This document shows, in pieces, positions 24,568 through 31,981 of a stretch of 64,000 nt of DNA. Below the pieces are notes generated by a model. The model did not search any database. It was given only the letters and a program-made list of their open reading frames with translations, and had not been told where the DNA came from. The first letter of the stretch is position 1; every line of letters begins with the position of its first letter. The translations under genes were made by a program, and so were the position numbers. Origin of the DNA: Actinoplanes sp. TBRC 11911 (GTDB taxonomy: Bacteria > Actinomycetota > Actinomycetes > Mycobacteriales > Micromonosporaceae); contig NZ_JABBNC010000030.1 in NCBI RefSeq assembly GCF_012933445.1, positions 62,001 to 126,000 of the forward strand, given 5' to 3'.

Positions 24568-26217
24568 GTGCGTCCTTCCCCTCCGCTTTCCTTGCGTACG
24601 CCGGTGCGCCGTGCCCTGACCTCGTTCGCCGTCATTTTCCTGGTCGCCGCGCTGATCTTCCCGAATATCGTGTCCCGCCTCACCGTCGCGGGGTTTCTGC
24701 GGATTCCCGTGGAGGGGGCCGTGGTGATCGCGCTGATGCTGGTGCTGCCGCGGCGCGGGCGCCGGATCGCCGCGGTGGTGCTGGGCGTGCTGGTCGGCTG
24801 GCTGGTCGTGGAGAAGTGCCTGGACATGGGGTTCTTCCAGGAGCTGAACCGGCCGTTCGACCCGGTGCTGGACTGGGTGTTGTTCGACGACGGGTACAAC
24901 TTTGTCGTCGACTCGTACGGGCGGGTGGCGGCGGTCGGGGCGGTACCGGCCGTGCTGCTGCTGGTCGCCTCGGTGATGGCGCTGACGGTGTGGTCGCTGC
25001 TGCGGGTCGGGGCGCTGATCGGGCGGTACCGGCGGCGGTCGCTGTTCACCGCGGGCGGGGTGGCGGTGGCGTGGGGGGTGACGTTCGCGCTCGGGGTGTC
25101 GATCACGGGCGGGGTGCCGGTGGCGGCGCGCAGCACGGCGACCTACGCGTGGGACCGGGCCCATCAGGCGCGCGCGGGACTGCGGGATTCGGCTGCGTTC
25201 GCGTCCGAGGTGCGCACCGACGCGTACGGGGGAACGCCCGCCCAGCAGATGCTGACCGCCCTGCGCGGGAAGGACGTGGTCTTCACGTTCGTGGAAAGCT
25301 ACGGGCGCAGCGCGGTGGAACATCCCGCGCTGGCGCCGGCGATCGACCCGGTGCTGGATCAGTCGTCCGCGCTGCTGCGGCAGGCCGGGTTCGCGTCGCG
25401 CAGCGGCTGGCTCACCTCGCCCACCTTCGGCGGCGGCAGCTGGCTGGCGCACTCGACGTTCGAGTCGGGGCTGTGGATCAACAACGAGCAGCGGTACCGC
25501 AACCTCGTCTCCAGCGACCGGCTGACGATGACCCGGGCGTTCCACGACGCCGGCTGGCGGACCGTGTCGGTGATGCCCGGCACGACGGGGGCCTGGCCGG
25601 AGGGGCGCTTCTACGGCTACGACGCGGTGTGGGACTCGCGCAACCTGGGCTACCAGGGGCCGAAGTTCAGCTGGGCGCCGATGCCCGACCAGTACACGTT
25701 GAAGCAGCTCAACACCATCGAGTACAAGAAGCCCGGACGCGGACCGCTGATGATCGAGATGCCGCTGGTGTCCAGTCACACGCCGTGGGCGCCGATCCCG
25801 TCCTACCTGCCGGACTGGAACCAGGTCGGGGACGGGTCGATCTATCAGGCGATGGTCACCGACGGCAAGAAACCCAAGGCGCTGTGGGCGAACCCGCGCG
25901 ACGTGCGGCCCGAGTACGGGAAGTCGATCCAGTACTCGATCACGTCGCTGGTCAACTGGATCCGGCTCTACGGCGACGACAACCTGGTGATGGTGTTCCT
26001 GGGCGACCATCAGCCGTCGCCGATCGCGGCGGGCGCGAACGCCAGCCACGACGTGCCGATCAGCATCGTGGCGAAGGATCCGGCGGTGCTGTCCCGCATC
26101 GCCGGTTGGGGCTGGCAGGACGGGCTGCGGCCCACGTCGGCGACGCCGGTCTGGCCGATGAGCATGTTCCGGGACAAGTTCTTCAGTGCGTTCGGACCCG
26201 GGACACCGGCATCCTGA
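24568..26217 (+). CDS. Membrane sulfatase/LTA-synthase-like protein
   Basis: A 549-aa protein from GTG 24568 (GGGAGGGC before it). About five hydrophobic helices lie in residues 12-185, followed by an extracellular alkaline-phosphatase-fold domain. Conserved elements are FTFVESYGRS (nucleophile region), FGGGSWLAHSTFESG, PLVSSHTPWAP and VFLGDHQPSP (metal-binding DH). Such enzymes transfer phosphoglycerol or phosphoethanolamine, or hydrolyse sulfate/phosphate esters, at the cell surface. The classic nucleophile Thr/Ser context is altered, so the reaction is uncertain. A nucleoside hydrolase gene follows after 4 bp and is probably co-transcribed. Confidence 0.82.
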   Translation: MRPSPPLSLRTPVRRALTSFAVIFLVAALIFPNIVSRLTVAGFLRIPVEGAVVIALMLVLPRRGRRIAAVVLGVLVGWLVVEKCLDMGFFQELNRPFDPVLDWVLFDDGYNFVVDSYGRVAAVGAVPAVLLLVASVMALTVWSLLRVGALIGRYRRRSLFTAGGVAVAWGVTFALGVSITGGVPVAARSTATYAWDRAHQARAGLRDSAAFASEVRTDAYGGTPAQQMLTALRGKDVVFTFVESYGRSAVEHPALAPAIDPVLDQSSALLRQAGFASRSGWLTSPTFGGGSWLAHSTFESGLWINNEQRYRNLVSSDRLTMTRAFHDAGWRTVSVMPGTTGAWPEGRFYGYDAVWDSRNLGYQGPKFSWAPMPDQYTLKQLNTIEYKKPGRGPLMIEMPLVSSHTPWAPIPSYLPDWNQVGDGSIYQAMVTDGKKPKALWANPRDVRPEYGKSIQYSITSLVNWIRLYGDDNLVMVFLGDHQPSPIAAGANASHDVPISIVAKDPAVLSRIAGWGWQDGLRPTSATPVWPMSMFRDKFFSAFGPGTPAS

Positions 26218-26221
26218 GACC

Positions 26222-27121
26222 ATGCTGATCTATCTGGATTGCGATACCGGGATCGATGACGCGCTGGCGCTGGCGGTTCTCCTCGCCCGGCCGGACGTGA
26301 CGCTGGCCGGCGTCGGCACGGTGGACGGGAACACGACGGCGGTGCAGGCGGCGGCGAACACGCTGGGGTTGCTGGCGCTGGCGGGCCGCTCGGTCCCGGT
26401 GTCGGTGGGCGGTGGGGTTTTCCTCGGCGGGTCGGAGACGGTGCACGGCTCCAACGGTGTCGGTGGGGTCTCGCTGCCTGGGGGATCGGTCGACCCGCGG
26501 CCGGCCCCGTCGTTGCTGGTGTCGCTGGCCGCCGCGCATCCGGGTGAGTTGCACGTGGTGGCGCTGGGGCCGTGCTCGAATCTGGCGGCTGCGCTGGCCT
26601 TGTCGCCTTCGCTGGCGTCGCAGGTGGCGTCGGTGACCGTGATGGGCGGGGCGGTGCGGGTGCCGGGCAATGTTAGCGGCCGGGCAGAGTTCAACATCGC
26701 GAACGACGCGCCCGCGGCCGCGGCCGTCGTGGCGGCGGGCTGGCCGGTGACCTTGGTGCCGTTGGATCTGACGATGGGCTGCCGGTGGGATGCTTCCGCG
26801 ATCGCCGCTTTAGCCGCCGACGGCCGGCCGTTGACGACGGCTTTATCCCAGATAATCCCCCTATATTACGATTTTTATGAGGAAGAGAGCGGGGTGCGCG
26901 AGATCCCGTTGCACGACCCGACCGCGGCGGCCCTGGCCGTGGGGCTGCTGACGCCGTCGGATGCGCCGGTCCTCGGGTTGCGGGTGGACCCTTCGTCGGG
27001 CGCGACCATTGAGGACCCGTCGGCCGCGACGCGGGCCCGGGTCGTCTTCGAGGTGGAGGGTCGCCCCGGCCCGGCGATCCTCGAGACCATCCTGGCGGGC
27101 GACTGGCCACCGTCCACCTGA
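26222..27121 (+). CDS. Inosine-uridine preferring nucleoside hydrolase
   Basis: A 299-aa enzyme starting at ATG 26222. The calcium-binding fingerprint is at the N-terminus (LDCDTGIDDALAL, residues 5-17). VTVMGGAVRVPGNVS and AEFNIANDAPAAAAV form the ribose-binding region, and HDPTAAALAVG (about residue 235) carries the catalytic-site His and Asp. It hydrolyses ribonucleosides to base plus ribose for salvage. It follows the membrane sulfatase with a 4-bp gap. An AT-rich patch at 26840-26885 encodes IIPLYYDFYEEE but the frame is intact. Confidence 0.92.
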   Translation: MLIYLDCDTGIDDALALAVLLARPDVTLAGVGTVDGNTTAVQAAANTLGLLALAGRSVPVSVGGGVFLGGSETVHGSNGVGGVSLPGGSVDPRPAPSLLVSLAAAHPGELHVVALGPCSNLAAALALSPSLASQVASVTVMGGAVRVPGNVSGRAEFNIANDAPAAAAVVAAGWPVTLVPLDLTMGCRWDASAIAALAADGRPLTTALSQIIPLYYDFYEEESGVREIPLHDPTAAALAVGLLTPSDAPVLGLRVDPSSGATIEDPSAATRARVVFEVEGRPGPAILETILAGDWPPST

Positions 27122-27199
27122 CCAGTGCTTGGTCCCGCGAGGGCTGCTGTTTCTCAGGAGTCTTCCCGTCGGCCCGTTTCTTAGGGCTCTTCCCATCGG

Positions 27200-27520
27200 C
27201 GACCGCCCGGGGCGCCCGGGCGGTCGAGGCCGAACGCGGCAAATGGGAAGACCAGCCGGTCGATCATTTGGCCGCATCCGGGTGGTCGAGGGCGAACGCG
27301 GTGGGGCGGATGGTCGGGCGGTCGATCATGTGGCCGCGTCCGGGTGGTCGCGGGCGAACGCGGTGAGGCGGAAGGCCAGGCGGTCGATCATGTGGCCGCG
27401 TCCGGGTGGTCGAGGCCGAACGCGGTGAGGCGGATGGTCGGGCGGTCGATCATGTGGCCGAAGGCGCGCCGGCCGGTCGGGACGTGCGGGTCGGCGCCCA
27501 CCGGGCCTTTCCGGCATCCA
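27200..27520 (-). repeat. Four 62-bp tandem repeats grown from a tetR fragment
   Basis: CGAACGCGG recurs at 27231, 27293, 27355 and 27417, giving an exact 62-bp period, which is not a multiple of three. Read on the minus strand, each unit contains GGCCACATGATCGACCGC and matches the segment of the TetR gene at 16360-16420. Flanks at 27200-27230 and 27480-27520 continue the similarity to that gene and to 20757-20800. It is thus a dead tetR fragment with one segment multiplied. Confidence 0.8.
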
Positions 27521-27529
27521 CCACGGAGT

Positions 27530-27835
27530 GATCCGAGTGTCGGTCGCCGCATGGAGTCCACGATGTGGGATCTGGGTTCGCTGTGCGGGACTCCCGGCCA
27601 TATCGTGGTCACCTGGCCCAGCATGCGGGACTAGAGTCCATAGTAGAGTGTCATTTGTTCCCTCTTGCGGCCTTTGTTACCCCCCTTTTCTCCATATTTC
27701 GTGGACCTTGGAGAGTTGTGGCTCGTATGTGGGCGTAACTCTCCAAGGTCTCGCGAAAGCCCAGAATGTGGCCGCGATTGCCACATAGTGGGACCGGAGA
27801 CAACGCGTGGGGGCCACCTCGGAGACGGAGGTGCG
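27530..27835 (+). repeat. Dispersed palindromic element, copy 3 (most complete)
   Basis: The 45-bp palindrome is at 27705-27749. Upstream are shared blocks (CACGATGTGGGATCTGGGTT, GCATGCGGGACTAGAGTCCA, TTGCGGCCTTTGTTACCCCC) and downstream TCGCGAAAGCCCAGAATG and GATTGCCACATAGTGGGACC. It is the complement of copy 2 and complete enough to define the family at about 300 bp. Confidence 0.8.
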
Positions 27836-27879
27836 GCAATTGCGGACCTGACGGCGCCGTGGTCGACTCGGCGGCCGGC

Positions 27880-28165
27880 GCCAAGAAAGCGCGCTGCTCG
27901 GCGCGGGAAAGCGCGCTGCTCGGCGCGGGAAAGCGCGCTGCTCGGCGCGGGAAAGCGGCGCCTCGGCGTGGGAAACCGCGCAGCTCGGCCCGGGAAAGTC
28001 TGCAGCTCGACCAGGAAAGCACGCAGCTCGGCCCAGGAAAGCGGGCAGCTCGGCCCAGGAAAGCGGGCAGCTCGGCCCAGGAAAGCGGGCAGCTCGGCCC
28101 AGGAAAGCGGGCAGCTCGGCCCAGGAAAGCGGGCAGCTCGGCCCAGGAAAGCGGGCGGCTCGGCC
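27880..28165 (+). repeat. 22-bp minisatellite
   Basis: About twelve head-to-tail copies of a 22-bp unit; the last six are almost perfect GAAAGCGGGCAGCTCGGCCC plus two bases, the first ones variant (CGCGCTGCTCGGCGCGG). A 22-bp period cycles through all reading frames, so the long open frames seen on both strands are artefacts of the repeat. Confidence 0.85.
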
Positions 28166-28234
28166 CTGTGGCCGGCGGAGCCTGCGGTGCCGTGAAGCGA
28201 CCCCGCCCTGGCGTGCCGTCGGTAGCCTCGAGGG

Positions 28235-28693
28235 ATGTTGACCGCTGAGCGGACGAACATGTGGCGCGGCCGGTACCGGCTGGTCGCCGACGGGCGTGAG
28301 GTCGCGGTGTGGGACCCGAAGTGGTGGCGCAGCGGTGGCGACTTCGTCGTCGACGGGCGGCGCTTCGAGGTGCGGGCGAAAGGCCTGGGCATGAGTTACC
28401 GGATGATCGACGACGCCGGTAACGAGGTGGCGCTCGTCGAGAAGCCGGGGCGCAAGCACTGGACCGCCCAGGCCGACGGCCGGGTGTACGAGTTCCGCCG
28501 CAGCTCCCTGTGGGGAAATCAGCAGGAGATGCTCGTCGGTGGCGTCGGGGTGGGTTCGATCCGGCGGACCAGCCCGTGGAAGGGCAACGTCGAGGCCAAC
28601 CTGCCGGGGATGCCGCTGCCGATCCAGATCTTCGTGGTGGGCGTGCAGATCGCCCGGTGGCAGAGTCAGCAGGCGGCCGCCACCAGCGGCTGA
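28235..28693 (+). CDS. Tubby/LURP-one-like beta-barrel protein
   Basis: A 152-aa protein with a steady pattern of short beta strands: YRLVADGREVAVWDPKWWRSGG, DFVVDGRRFEVRAKGLG, YRMIDDAGNEVALVEKPGRK, WTAQADGRVYEFRRSSLW and MLVGGVGVGSIRRTS. It ends in a hydrophobic helix (IQIFVVGVQIARW). This fits the LURP-one/scramblase/Tubby-C-like fold found widely as uncharacterised actinobacterial proteins. A real biochemical role is not known; lipid interaction is one guess. ATG 28235 is used; ATG 28259 (MWRGRY) is also possible. The gene stands alone between the minisatellite and an ArsR gene. Confidence 0.72.
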   Translation: MLTAERTNMWRGRYRLVADGREVAVWDPKWWRSGGDFVVDGRRFEVRAKGLGMSYRMIDDAGNEVALVEKPGRKHWTAQADGRVYEFRRSSLWGNQQEMLVGGVGVGSIRRTSPWKGNVEANLPGMPLPIQIFVVGVQIARWQSQQAAATSG

Positions 28694-28786
28694 AGCGCGG
28701 CCGATGTCGGCTGCGGGTTGCCCAGGCGCGGGCCGGGCCCCGATCGTCAGCTGCGCGGAGCGGGCCGCCTGGCGGAAGAGCACGCC

Positions 28787-29143
28787 TTACTCGGCGACGC
28801 CGTCCTGCTTGCCGAGGCGTAGGTGTTCGATGTGGTAGATCGCCTCGTCGAGCAGCTGCGCGACGTGGTTGTCGAACAACGCGTACACGATGCTCTTGCC
28901 CCGCCGCGTCCCGGTGACCAGGCCCAGGTTGCGCAGCAACCGCAGCTGGTGTGAGACGGCGGACTGCTCCATCTTCACCTCGGCGGCGAGGTCGCCGACC
29001 GAGCACGGCCCGTGCCGCAACGTGGTCAGGATCAGCAGCCGGCTCGGGGTGGCGAGCGCCTGCAGCGTCGAGGCGACCTTTTCCGCCGCGTCGGCGTCGA
29101 GGCGCGCGGCCGTCGTGACGCGCCCGTCCACCCCATGACCCAT
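28787..29143 (-). CDS. ArsR/SmtB-family metal-responsive repressor
   Basis: A 118-aa winged-helix repressor. The HTH is CSVGDLAAEVKMEQSAVSHQLRLLRNLGLV (about residues 47-76). The last helix carries an exact D-x-H-x10-H-x2-H pattern (DNHVAQLLDEAIYHIEH, about residues 91-107), the alpha-5 metal site of CzrA/SmtB/NmtR-type sensors for Zn, Co or Ni. Metal binding there releases DNA. It is divergently transcribed from a P1B-4 ATPase across a 63-bp gap holding a matching palindrome. Confidence 0.92.
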   Translation of the reverse strand: MGHGVDGRVTTAARLDADAAEKVASTLQALATPSRLLILTTLRHGPCSVGDLAAEVKMEQSAVSHQLRLLRNLGLVTGTRRGKSIVYALFDNHVAQLLDEAIYHIEHLRLGKQDGVAE

Positions 29144-29165
29144 GCACGCATACTATCGGGTCAAT

Positions 29166-29188
29166 CACATGAAGACCTCTTCATATGA
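29166..29188. promoter_or_regulatory. ArsR/SmtB operator
   Basis: ATGAAGACCTCTTCAT (29169-29184) is a 7-2-7 inverted repeat, set in an AT-rich stretch between the divergent ArsR and P1B-4 ATPase genes. It resembles the TGAA..TTCA operators of CzrA/NmtR-type regulators. Confidence 0.75.
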
Positions 29189-29206
29189 GCTGTTAGTCTT
29201 CCTTCG

Positions 29207-31057
29207 GTGAGCACCGCGACCCGGGTGAAAAAGACCCGGCTTTTCGACCTGCCCGAGATGCGCTGGGCGGCGGCGTCCCTGGTCCTGTTCCTCGTCGGGC
29301 TGCTCGCCCACGTGAGCCACGCGCCCGCCTCCCGGTGGGGCCCGCTGTTCGCCGCCTGCTACCTGGCCGGCGGCTGGGAACCGGCTCTCGCCGGCCTCAA
29401 AGCCCTGCGGGACAAGACCCTCGACGTCGACCTGCTGATGATCGTCGCGGCGATCGGTGCCGCCGCGATCGGCCAGGTGATCGACGGCGGGCTGCTCATC
29501 GTCATCTTCGCCACCTCGGGCGCGCTCGAGGCGCTGGCCACGGCACGCACCCAGGATTCCGTACGCGGTCTGCTTGATCTTGCTCCGGAGACGGCCACCA
29601 GGATCGACGCGGACGGTGAGTCGACGGTGGCGCGAGCCGACCTCGCGATCGGTGACGTCATCCTGGTACGCCCCGGCGAGCGCATCGGCGCCGACGGGCG
29701 AGTCGTCACGGGCGCCAGCGAGGTGGACCAGGCGACGATCACCGGCGAGGCCCTGCCGGTGGACAAGTCCGCGGGCGACGACGTGTTCGCCGGCACCGTG
29801 AACGGGACGGGTGCGCTGCGCGTGCGGGTCGGCCGGGCGGCCGGTGACTCGGTCGTCGCCCGGATCGCGTCGCTGGTCGAGCAGGCCGCCACCACCAAGG
29901 CCCGCACGCAGCTGTTCATCGAGAAGGTCGAGCAGCGCTACTCCGTCGGCGTGGTCGCCGCGACCCTGGCGTTGTTCTTCCTCCCGCTCGCGTTCGGCCG
30001 GCCGCTGACCGAGACGCTGCTGCGGGCGATGACGTTCATGATCGTGGCCTCGCCCTGCGCCGTGGTGCTGGCGACGATGCCGCCGCTGCTGGCCGCGATC
30101 GCCAACGCCGGACGCCACGGTGTGCTCGTCAAGTCCGCCGTCGTGATGGAGCGCCTCGGCTCGACCGATCTGGTGGCGTTCGACAAGACCGGGACGCTGA
30201 CCAGGGGCACGCCGAAGGTGGTCCGGATCGTGACACTGGACTCCGCGCCCTGGACCGAGAACGAGGTGCTCGCGTTCGCCGCGGCGGCCGAGCACCCCAG
30301 CGAGCATCCCCTCGCCACGGCCGTCGTCGCGGCCGCGCGCGAACGCGGGCTGCCGATCGGCGACGCCCAGGACTTCGTCGCGCTGCCCGGCCGCGGCGTC
30401 CGCGCCCGCGTCGACGGCTTCGTGGTGGAGATCGGGGCGGCCACGGGTGATGTGCGGACCACCGGATACACCACGGTGGTGGTGATGGTCGACGGGCACG
30501 AGGCCGGGCTCCTGGCCATATCGGACGAGATCCGCGCCGAGTCGATCGGCGCCGTCGAGCGGCTGTCCGCGCTCACCGGCCGCCCGCCGCTGCTGCTGAC
30601 CGGCGACAACCAGGCCGCGGCCCGGCGGCTGGCCGATGTCGTCGGCATCCGGGACGTCCGGGCCGGGCTGCTGCCCGCGGACAAGGTCACTCAGGTCCGG
30701 GCGCTGCAACGCGACGGTCGCCGGGTCACGGTGGTCGGCGACGGCGTGAACGACGCACCCGCCCTGGCCGCGGCACACGCGGGCATCGCGATGGGCGGCG
30801 CGGGCGCCGATCTCACCGTGGAGACCGCCGACGCCGTTGTCGTACGCGACGACCTGCACGCCATTCCGGCGGTCGTCGACCTCTCCCGGCGGGCGCACCG
30901 GGTGGTGGTCGCGAACCTGGTCATCGCCGCGACGGTGATCGTCATCCTGGTGGCTCTCGACCTGGCCGGCCGGCTCCCCCTCCCCCTCGGCGTCGCCGGG
31001 CACGAAGGCTCCACCGTGATCGTAGGGCTCAACGGTCTCCGACTACTGCGCCGGTAG
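29207..31057 (+). CDS. P1B-4-type heavy-metal-exporting ATPase
   Basis: A 616-aa P-type ATPase from GTG 29207. It has the actuator TGEALP, the membrane metal motif SPC (VASPCAVVLATMP, about residue 284), the phosphorylation site FDKTGTLTRG, the HP motif SEHPLA, the hinge GDGVNDAPALAA, and in the last helix HEGSTVIVGLNGLRLL. SPC plus HEGxT marks the P1B-4 subgroup (CoaT/CtpD), which exports Co, Ni or Fe; there is no N-terminal metal-binding domain. Control by the divergent ArsR sensor is strongly suggested by the palindrome between them. Confidence 0.93.
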   Translation: MSTATRVKKTRLFDLPEMRWAAASLVLFLVGLLAHVSHAPASRWGPLFAACYLAGGWEPALAGLKALRDKTLDVDLLMIVAAIGAAAIGQVIDGGLLIVIFATSGALEALATARTQDSVRGLLDLAPETATRIDADGESTVARADLAIGDVILVRPGERIGADGRVVTGASEVDQATITGEALPVDKSAGDDVFAGTVNGTGALRVRVGRAAGDSVVARIASLVEQAATTKARTQLFIEKVEQRYSVGVVAATLALFFLPLAFGRPLTETLLRAMTFMIVASPCAVVLATMPPLLAAIANAGRHGVLVKSAVVMERLGSTDLVAFDKTGTLTRGTPKVVRIVTLDSAPWTENEVLAFAAAAEHPSEHPLATAVVAAARERGLPIGDAQDFVALPGRGVRARVDGFVVEIGAATGDVRTTGYTTVVVMVDGHEAGLLAISDEIRAESIGAVERLSALTGRPPLLLTGDNQAAARRLADVVGIRDVRAGLLPADKVTQVRALQRDGRRVTVVGDGVNDAPALAAAHAGIAMGGAGADLTVETADAVVVRDDLHAIPAVVDLSRRAHRVVVANLVIAATVIVILVALDLAGRLPLPLGVAGHEGSTVIVGLNGLRLLRR

Positions 31058-31865
31058 GCACGGCCCACGAAGGCCACGGCCGGGCATCTTCCGGCAGCAT
31101 TCCACGAAGCAGCACGTACGCCTCGGCCAGCCCCGGCCGATCTCCCGGCGAAGCGGCGCACAACCGGTCGATCACGTCGTGCACCGGCGCCGGGGGCACA
31201 CCCTGAACCGGCGGGTCTCCGGTCAGCGCCTCCCGCAAGGCGATACCGAGCCCGTACACGTCCATCCCCGTCCCGATCGGTTCGCACGCCTCCATCTCGG
31301 GCGCCGCGTACCCGGGCGTCCCGACCGGGCGGCCCGCCGGCTGGGTGGCGCCCAGTTCCCGTGCCTGCCCGAAATCCACCAGCACCGGCCGCCGGTCGCG
31401 CAGCACGATGTTGTCCGGTTTCACGTCGACGTGCGCCAGGCCGCGCCCGTGCAGCGCGCGCAGCCCGGTCAGCAGTTGCAGGCCGAGGATCGCGACGTCG
31501 GTCTCGACCAGCTTCCCGTTGTCGTCGATCTCGTCGGCGAGGGTGGGACCGTCCACATACTCCAGTGCGATGAACGGCACCGGCCCGGCCACGTCCGAGG
31601 CGTACAGGCGGGGTAGTACCGGGTGTGGGTTGTCGTGCAGCGCGCGCACCTCGCGGGTCAGGGCCAGGGCCGCCCGCGGGTGCGTGACCATGTGCGGCCG
31701 GGCGAGTTTGAGGACCGCCGGGCTCCACAGGCTCGGTGACCAGACAACCCACGTCTCGCAGCGCTTGCCCACCGCCAGCCGGTCCCAGGACAGGAACCCG
31801 CCGGGCATCGGCGCGTTCTCGCCATAGGGCCAGATCGGTTCGCCGTCGACGTCGTCAAGGGTCAT
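31029..31865 (-). CDS. Soluble serine/threonine protein kinase
   Basis: A 278-aa Hanks-type kinase. The ATP-anchoring Lys is in PAVLKLARPH (about residue 53), the catalytic loop is HVDVKPDNIVL (about residues 144-154, HVD in place of HRD), the Mg loop is VDFGQAR, and the APE motif is GTPGYAAPEME. It ends soon after the kinase fold with no membrane helix, PASTA or other sensor part. It converges on the P1B-4 ATPase gene, overlapping its last 29 bp. Its signal and targets are unknown. Confidence 0.9.
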   Translation of the reverse strand: MTLDDVDGEPIWPYGENAPMPGGFLSWDRLAVGKRCETWVVWSPSLWSPAVLKLARPHMVTHPRAALALTREVRALHDNPHPVLPRLYASDVAGPVPFIALEYVDGPTLADEIDDNGKLVETDVAILGLQLLTGLRALHGRGLAHVDVKPDNIVLRDRRPVLVDFGQARELGATQPAGRPVGTPGYAAPEMEACEPIGTGMDVYGLGIALREALTGDPPVQGVPPAPVHDVIDRLCAASPGDRPGLAEAYVLLRGMLPEDARPWPSWAVPTGAVVGDR

Positions 31866-31981
31866 CCTGGTCTCCGATGCCGAGATTGCGGAGGTCCACC
31901 CGGTTGGTCGTCCCCGGGTGGACCTCCGCTACTTGATAACCGCGGAGTTTCTAGTCGCAACGCGACTTGCTGCGCGACTTG

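Noticed and set aside
22029..26228. A very long open frame on the plus strand opposite the phosphoketolase gene
   Set aside because: It is antisense to a fully conserved enzyme and then runs into another frame of the sulfatase gene. The product has no domain and is a GC-rich third-position artefact.
26840..26890. AT-rich patch inside the nucleoside hydrolase gene as a possible insertion scar
   Set aside because: The frame is intact and the encoded residues fit the family. Only the patch at 60990-61040 coincides with missing residues.
27880..28165. Regular repeats that could suggest a CRISPR array
   Set aside because: Units are directly adjacent with no unique spacers, and no cas genes are present. 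The same holds for the arrays at 27231 and 38890.
27651..29168. Long minus-strand frames crossing the 22-bp repeat
   Set aside because: The 22-bp period leaves all frames open, producing repeated PAFLGRAARFPGPSC-type strings. The rest is antisense to the Tubby-like gene.
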